DNA of 42,081 nt from Spirochaetaceae bacterium (lineage in GTDB: Bacteria > Spirochaetota > Spirochaetia > Treponematales > Breznakiellaceae): positions 1-42,081 of the forward strand of contig JAITCP010000180.1 in NCBI GenBank assembly GCA_031283025.1, written 5' to 3'. Below the pieces are notes generated by a model. That model was given only the letters and a program-made list of their open reading frames with translations, was not told where the DNA came from and made no database searches. A program made the translations under genes and the position numbers. Below, piece after piece: positions 36,985 to 42,081 of this stretch; position 1 is the stretch's first letter, and each line of letters opens with the position of its first letter.

Positions 36985-38813
36985 GCGAAAAATCCGTATC
37001 CACTGCCGGTAAAACCAGAACCAGGACATTGAAACAAAAACGTTCCTCTACCGCATTAAAGGCCGGAGCGCAGGTTGTCCATGTTGACGTAGCCTCGGAC
37101 CCTGCAGTCCTTAAACTGCTGGAATACGCCCGGAATAAAAAGATTCTTTCCTATGACGAATTACAGGACTTTTTGCCCGAACACATAGCCGGTACAGACA
37201 GAATCGAACAGGTTCTTGCTTTACTGGAAACGAATGACGTACAGCTTCTTGAAGACGATTCCCTGGACGATGAAGAAGATACTGAAAGCCGGAAAAATGA
37301 AACTACTAAAAAACGGCTTGTCTATGCGGAAAAGGAATCTTCCGCGGACGATCCAATACGGCTTTATTTAAGGGAAATAGGCAAGGAAAACCTTCTTACC
37401 GCCGAACAGGAAGTGGAGCTTTCAAAGCTGATGGAGGAAGGGGAGAATATTATCAAAGGGGTGATCAAAAATTCCGGCATGATCATCCCGGAGTTCTACC
37501 ATATTGCCCAGCGTGTTTTTTCCAAAAAAGATCCAAAGGAACTGGCCCTTTCCAAAAAGGAAATTACTGAATTCATGACGGAGCGGCGGCGTTTAAACCA
37601 GTTTTACAAGGAAATCTTAAGGGTTGCCGGAACAGACTTGAAAAATTACATGGAAATGAAACGCCGCCTTCTTGCCAAAGGCGCGGATATTTATGAAGAC
37701 AAGGAACTGGCGGATTTACGGAAAAAACTTCTGGACATTGTTGTTCACAGTGAAATCCACCCGGAAGAAATTACCGGTTTTTCAGAAAAATTCGTTCAGG
37801 CTGCAAAAAAAATAAAACGGTATAAGAAAGAGCAGGAACGGATTGAAAAGCGCCTTAGGGTGGGTTCCCTTAAAGAACTGCGCGCGCTTGGGCGCGCTCT
37901 GACCATAAAAGAAGAACGTGAAGTCCTGGAGGAAGATCTGGGCCTTTCCTCTGATGACATCAAGGAACTGATCCGCCACATCCAGGTAACGGACAAAAAG
38001 CTCCGTCAAATGGAAACGGAATTTGAAGAGCCTATCGACAACATCAACCTTTTGGCCAAGGAAATCAACCGGGGCCGTGTCATGATGAAAAACGCCAAGG
38101 ACAGGCTTATCAAGGCAAATCTGCGCCTTGTGGTATCCATTGCCAAAAAGTATACCAACCGCGGGCTTCATTTCTTTGATCTGGTACAAGAGGGTAACAT
38201 AGGGCTCATCAAGGCGGTAGAGAAATTTGAATACCAGAAAGGCTTTAAATTTTCCACCTACGCCACCTGGTGGATACGGCAGGCGATAACACGTTCCATT
38301 TCCGATCAGGCCAGGACTATCCGGGTACCGGTGCACATGATCGAGCAGATCAACAAGGTGGTCCGGGAATCCCGCCAGCTCATGCAGGTATTGGGCAGGG
38401 AACCCACCGATGAAGAAATTGCCGGGCGGCTGGGCTGGACAGCCTTCCGGGTCAAGACCGTCAAAAACGTAGCCCGTGAACCTATCAGTCTGGAAACCCC
38501 CATCGGGGAAGAAGAAGATTCCCTTTTGGGGGATTTTATAGAGGACAAAGATGTGGAAAATCCTGCCAGCCAAACCGCCTTTACCCTGCTTCAGGAACAA
38601 CTTTCCGGCGTTCTTTCCACCCTTCCTGACCGGGAGCAGGAAGTGCTTAAAATGCGCTTTGGCCTGGATGACGGTTATTCCCTTACGCTGGAAGAAGTAG
38701 GGCTTTACTTTAACGTAACCAGAGAGCGTATCCGGCAGATAGAAGCTAAAGCCTTACGGCGGCTGCGGCATCCCCGGCGGAGCCGTAAACTTAAAGATTA
38801 TTTGGATCATTAA
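36981..38813 (+). CDS. rpoD: RNA polymerase primary sigma factor
   Basis: [86 protein letters not shown] overlap with dnaG. Confidence 0.97.
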   Translation: MSEKSVSTAGKTRTRTLKQKRSSTALKAGAQVVHVDVASDPAVLKLLEYARNKKILSYDELQDFLPEHIAGTDRIEQVLALLETNDVQLLEDDSLDDEEDTESRKNETTKKRLVYAEKESSADDPIRLYLREIGKENLLTAEQEVELSKLMEEGENIIKGVIKNSGMIIPEFYHIAQRVFSKKDPKELALSKKEITEFMTERRRLNQFYKEILRVAGTDLKNYMEMKRRLLAKGADIYEDKELADLRKKLLDIVVHSEIHPEEITGFSEKFVQAAKKIKRYKKEQERIEKRLRVGSLKELRALGRALTIKEEREVLEEDLGLSSDDIKELIRHIQVTDKKLRQMETEFEEPIDNINLLAKEINRGRVMMKNAKDRLIKANLRLVVSIAKKYTNRGLHFFDLVQEGNIGLIKAVEKFEYQKGFKFSTYATWWIRQAITRSISDQARTIRVPVHMIEQINKVVRESRQLMQVLGREPTDEEIAGRLGWTAFRVKTVKNVAREPISLETPIGEEEDSLLGDFIEDKDVENPASQTAFTLLQEQLSGVLSTLPDREQEVLKMRFGLDDGYSLTLEEVGLYFNVTRERIRQIEAKALRRLRHPRRSRKLKDYLDH

Positions 38814-38828
38814 AATACGAGGTGTAAC

Positions 38829-39671
38829 ATGGTAATGGAAGAGGTTTTTGTAAAACTTAGGACGCTTCAGGATATTCTTTCCGACAAGATAGAACTGGAA
38901 CATAAGGTAGAAGAAATTCCCAAAATTCTGGTTACGCAGGAAGAACTCCTTGCCCGTTTGAAACGATCGTTCATCGAAAAAAACCTGGAATATGAAAAAT
39001 GCCGGGCGGCGGAAAACGAATACCGCTCCTTGCTTTTTGAGGCGGAATCCAACCGGGAAAGGTCGGAAAAACACATGGATGCGGTAAGCACCCAACGGGA
39101 ATACGAGGCCCTGGACAAGGAAATTCGGGATGCGGCGGATAAAGAGCAGCAATACCGGAAGGAACTCCAACGTGAAGAACGTCTCCTTACCGAACTGGAT
39201 GAACAGATAAAGCAGGGCGCAGCCCTTATTGAACAGCAGGAAAAAGACCTGGATGAACGCCGCCGGGGCATAGAAGCGGAAGTTACGGAAAAGAAAGAGC
39301 GGATCCGCAGGCTGGAAGAAGAAGAACAAAACCTGATTCCCGGCCTTGATCCGGAGGTGCTCTTTAAGTTTGAACGGATTATCCGTAACAAGATGGGCCG
39401 GGGCATTGTAGCCATTAAGGGCGGGGTTTGTATGGGCTGCCACATGGTACTTCCCGTCCAGTTTGCCAATGTTGTCCACCAGGGGGAAGAAATTGTTTTC
39501 TGTCCCTACTGTTCCCGCATCCTTTTTTACGAGGAAAGCGGCCAGGACGGTGAAAACTACTTTGATATTGAAGATTCCGGAAGCCTTTCAGACCTTGATG
39601 ATATGGAAGAAGACGAATATGATGATGATGAGGAAGAAGAAGAAAGCGCCGATATTGAATATGAAGAATAA
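38829..39671 (+). CDS. Coiled-coil plus C4-type zinc-ribbon protein with acidic tail
   Basis: Long coiled coil; GVCMGCHMVLP...VFCPYCSRILFY; tail DDMEEDEYDDDEEEEESADIEYEE. Confidence 0.85.
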   Translation: MVMEEVFVKLRTLQDILSDKIELEHKVEEIPKILVTQEELLARLKRSFIEKNLEYEKCRAAENEYRSLLFEAESNRERSEKHMDAVSTQREYEALDKEIRDAADKEQQYRKELQREERLLTELDEQIKQGAALIEQQEKDLDERRRGIEAEVTEKKERIRRLEEEEQNLIPGLDPEVLFKFERIIRNKMGRGIVAIKGGVCMGCHMVLPVQFANVVHQGEEIVFCPYCSRILFYEESGQDGENYFDIEDSGSLSDLDDMEEDEYDDDEEEEESADIEYEE

Positions 39672-40219
39672 GCGATGAACCAGGCAGCCGCCTGACCGTC
39701 AGGTGTTTTACCGGATATGCTTTGCATAACGGCAGCATGGCGGTCAAGAGGAAAGTCCGGACTCCGCAGGACACGATGCCGGGTAACGCCCGGGACTTGG
39801 CGCTTAATTCCCATAGCCGGAGGGTTTTACCCGCGGTTAAAAGGAATCACGCGCCGGGGACAGACAGTGCAACAGAAAGCAAACCTCCTTTTATCCCATT
39901 ACGGAATAGAGGGAAAGGGTGAAAGGGCGGGGTAAGAGCCCACCTCGGCGGCGGCAACGCCGCCGGTAAGATCGGCTGCACCGAATAGGCAGGGAGTTTT
40001 GGAACGAAACTCCCAAGCCATTTCGGCAAAGCCGAAATGGCCAACCTCATCGGGAGCAAAGTCAAGCAGCGTTTAGGTGAATGGCACAGCCGTTCACGCC
40101 GGTTGTCCGCCGGATAAAACGCGGGTAGACTGCATGGAGATGGCCGGTAACGGCCTTCCCAGACAGATGGTTGCTCTGGCAGTTTTTGCCATGACAGAAT
40201 CCGGCTTATGGTTCATCGC
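39672..40219 (+). ncRNA. rnpB: RNase P RNA (bacterial class A-like)
   Basis: Conserved GAGGAAAGTCCGGACTCC, GGTAAGAGCCCACC, ACAGAATCCGGCTTATGGTTC; P1 pairing GCGATGAACC (39672-39681) with GGTTCATCGC (40210-40219), followed by an oligo-T tract. Confidence 0.93.
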
Positions 40220-40226
40220 TTTTTTT

Positions 40227-40350
40227 AATTTGGGGAACCTCTGAAACCGGTTGTTTTTAGAGGTTCCTTTGCAGTTTCTCTCCCTTTGGGCTGCGAAACG
40301 TGCGTTTTTCAGCGGTAAATCTCTAAAAACTGAAGTTTTTAGAGATTCCC
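40227..40350. repeat. Compound three-hairpin dispersed repeat, copy B (inverted relative to copy A)
   Basis: Reverse complement nearly identical to 32246-32370; contains perfect AATCTCTAAAAACT-ga-AGTTTTTAGAGATT. Confidence 0.9.
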
Positions 40351-40380
40351 TTTGGTCATTTTTGGGACAGACTCGCTTAA

Positions 40381-40409
40381 TTGACTTTTTATTTCAAACG
40401 GTATTTAAT
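40381..40409 (+). promoter_or_regulatory. Promoter-like TTGACT-17 bp-TTTAAT upstream of the TPR gene
   Basis: TTGACT at 40381-40386, TTTAAT at 40404-40409. Confidence 0.45.
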
Positions 40410-40420
40410 CAAAGGTTAGT

Positions 40421-41365
40421 ATGGCTAATATCGGGGAAATGTCCTCTGTAAATAATAAAACGCTCAAAAAGCAGGTAATTCAGGGAACTGTGTTCCTTTT
40501 GGCGCTGGGGGCGGCGCTGGTTCTTTTTATCATTTTCTTTGGGGTAAAGTTTCGTGAAGCGGGGAATAAAAAGAACCTCCTGGTACACTGGGAACAAGGG
40601 GCGTGGATGGAAGTTTATGAAACAAGCAAAGACGCCCTTGCCTCAAAGCCCATGGACGCATTTTATTTAACCATCAATGGTTTTGCCGCGTATCAGGCTG
40701 CCATGGCGCAGATTAACAATTCGGAAGCGCTTGAATATATAGATCAGTGTATCTGGACGCTCCGTAAGGCTTTATTGGGCAAAAATACCGATAAAGACGG
40801 CAGGATACGCTATGTCTTGGGTAAAGCCTATTATGCCAAAGGGCCGGATTATGCTGATCTTTCAGTACGGTATCTGGAAGAGGCAAAATCGGCCGTTTTT
40901 TCCGCCGGGGACTTAAACGAGTATCTGGGTTTGGCCTATGCGGCAATCAAGGATTACCGGAAAAGCATAGAAGCCCTTACCGCGTCTTTGGCTTCCGCCG
41001 GTAAAGATGCGGACTCTGATATGCTTCTTATGCGCATAGCCCAATCATATATGGGGCTGGAAGACTGGGAAATGGCAAAAACGTACCTTATCCGTTGCAT
41101 CGACGCTTCACGTGATACCGGTTTAGCGCTTAAATCCCGCCTTTTTTTGGGAAAGGTACTGCGTAATTCCGGGGATTTGGACGGGGCTATTGCCGCTTTT
41201 GATTTGGTACTGGAAGAAAGCGGGGAGAATGCGGAAGCGGCCTTTGAAATAGGTGAAATTTATGCTTCCCGCGGGGACACGATCCGCGCCAGGGCTGCTT
41301 GGCGCAGGGCCCACCGTTCCGATCCAAATTTTGCGCCGGTGATGGCCCGGCTTAATACATTGTAA
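40421..41365 (+). CDS. TPR-repeat membrane-anchored protein
   Basis: N-terminal TM segment; TPR-like repeats (AAFEIGEIYASRGDTIRARAAWRRAHRSDPNFAP). Confidence 0.85.
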   Translation: MANIGEMSSVNNKTLKKQVIQGTVFLLALGAALVLFIIFFGVKFREAGNKKNLLVHWEQGAWMEVYETSKDALASKPMDAFYLTINGFAAYQAAMAQINNSEALEYIDQCIWTLRKALLGKNTDKDGRIRYVLGKAYYAKGPDYADLSVRYLEEAKSAVFSAGDLNEYLGLAYAAIKDYRKSIEALTASLASAGKDADSDMLLMRIAQSYMGLEDWEMAKTYLIRCIDASRDTGLALKSRLFLGKVLRNSGDLDGAIAAFDLVLEESGENAEAAFEIGEIYASRGDTIRARAAWRRAHRSDPNFAPVMARLNTL

Positions 41366-41401
41366 ACATTTCCCCGTTCTGCGGGGAAACGTGGAGGATC
41401 T

Positions 41402-42081
41402 ATGTTTGGAATTCAGTCTTCAGATATTGGGATTGATTTGGGAACCTGTAATACCCTTATCTATATCCGAGGTAAAGGCATTGTGATCAACGAACCTTCA
41501 GTGGTTGCCGTTGAACGGGGTACAAAAAAGGTTATGGCGGTGGGAGAGGACGCCAAACGGATGCTTTACAAAACTCCGGGTAATATTATCGCCATCCGGC
41601 CCATGCGGGACGGCGTAATTGCGGACCTGGAATCCACAGAGAAGATGATCCGTTACTTTATTACCAAAATACTCCCCCGATACCGGTTTATCAAACCCCG
41701 GATGGTTATAGGAATTCCTTCATGTATCACGGAAGTTGAAAAACGGGCCGTGGAAGAAAGCGCCTTTAAGGCGGGAGCGCGGGATGTAACCGTTATAGAG
41801 GAAAGCCTTGCCGCCGCTATCGGGGCGGATATACCTATCTTTGAACCCGCAGGCCACATGATCTGCGATATAGGCGGGGGAACCACGGAAATTTCCGTTA
41901 TTTCTCTGGGAGGTATGGTGGTTACCAATGCCATACGCCTTGGCGGGGATGAATTTGACGAAGCGATAATCAAGCACGTGCGCAGCGTTCACAACCTTAT
42001 CATCGGGGAGCAAACGGCGGAACGGCTTAAAATTGAAATAGGAAACGCATCTCCGGATAAAACCATAGAAAAGGTGGAAAT
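41402..42081 (+). CDS. mreB: Rod shape-determining protein MreB (truncated by window end)
   Basis: [37 protein letters not shown]...[37 protein letters not shown]; open to the window end, so absent from the ORF track. Confidence 0.95.
   Translation, partial: MFGIQSSDIGIDLGTCNTLIYIRGKGIVINEPSVVAVERGTKKVMAVGEDAKRMLYKTPGNIIAIRPMRDGVIADLESTEKMIRYFITKILPRYRFIKPRMVIGIPSCITEVEKRAVEESAFKAGARDVTVIEESLAAAIGADIPIFEPAGHMICDIGGGTTEISVISLGGMVVTNAIRLGGDEFDEAIIKHVRSVHNLIIGEQTAERLKIEIGNASPDKTIEKVE

Noticed and set aside
37880-37905. GCGCGC...GGCGCGC palindrome in rpoD
   Set aside because: Short, within conserved coding sequence, explainable by codon usage.
37782-38600. 272-aa minus-strand ORF antisense to rpoD
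   Set aside because: Shadow ORF opposite conserved sigma-factor regions.
39717-39935. Small ORFs (39717-39935, 39722-39922, 39847-40065)
   Set aside because: They lie within the RNase P RNA gene; not expected to be translated.

Overview
This window looks chromosomal and treponemal (probably a termite-gut Treponema; inferred from gene content and order, not tested). Left block (about 0.16-13.3 kb): a beta-helix lipoprotein, a DUF192 protein, a two-cNMP-domain regulator, a stand-alone GHKL-type ATPase, murB, cysS, an ECF sigma factor with a zinc-finger anti-sigma factor, a UMP kinase, a PPi-dependent phosphofructokinase and a DUF4139 protein. Middle block (about 13.3-32.2 kb) is accessory. It holds a compact three-gene DUF3990 (ADP-ribosyltransferase-like) / DUF3791 module, a scrambled Rpn/PD-(D/E)XK nuclease pseudogene, several hairpins, and about 17 kb of three tandem minus-strand giant genes. 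Two of these are Ig-like lipoproteins (about 1.9 and 2.0 kaa); the third is a 1.6-kaa Ig-repeat protein with a C-terminal outer-membrane beta-barrel-like end. Right block (32.4 kb to end): YkgJ-type and MBL-fold proteins, mltG, dnaG, rpoD, a zinc-ribbon protein, RNase P RNA (rnpB), a TPR protein and the 5' part of mreB. The best candidates for something undescribed are the DUF3990/DUF3791 toxin-antitoxin-like module, the giant Ig/barrel surface operon, and a compound triple-hairpin repeat family (two near-identical inverted copies 8 kb apart, plus a diverged copy that encodes part of a lipoprotein N-terminus). Other notable signals are an in-frame palindromic insertion in murB and a promoter-like sequence inside dnaG upstream of rpoD.
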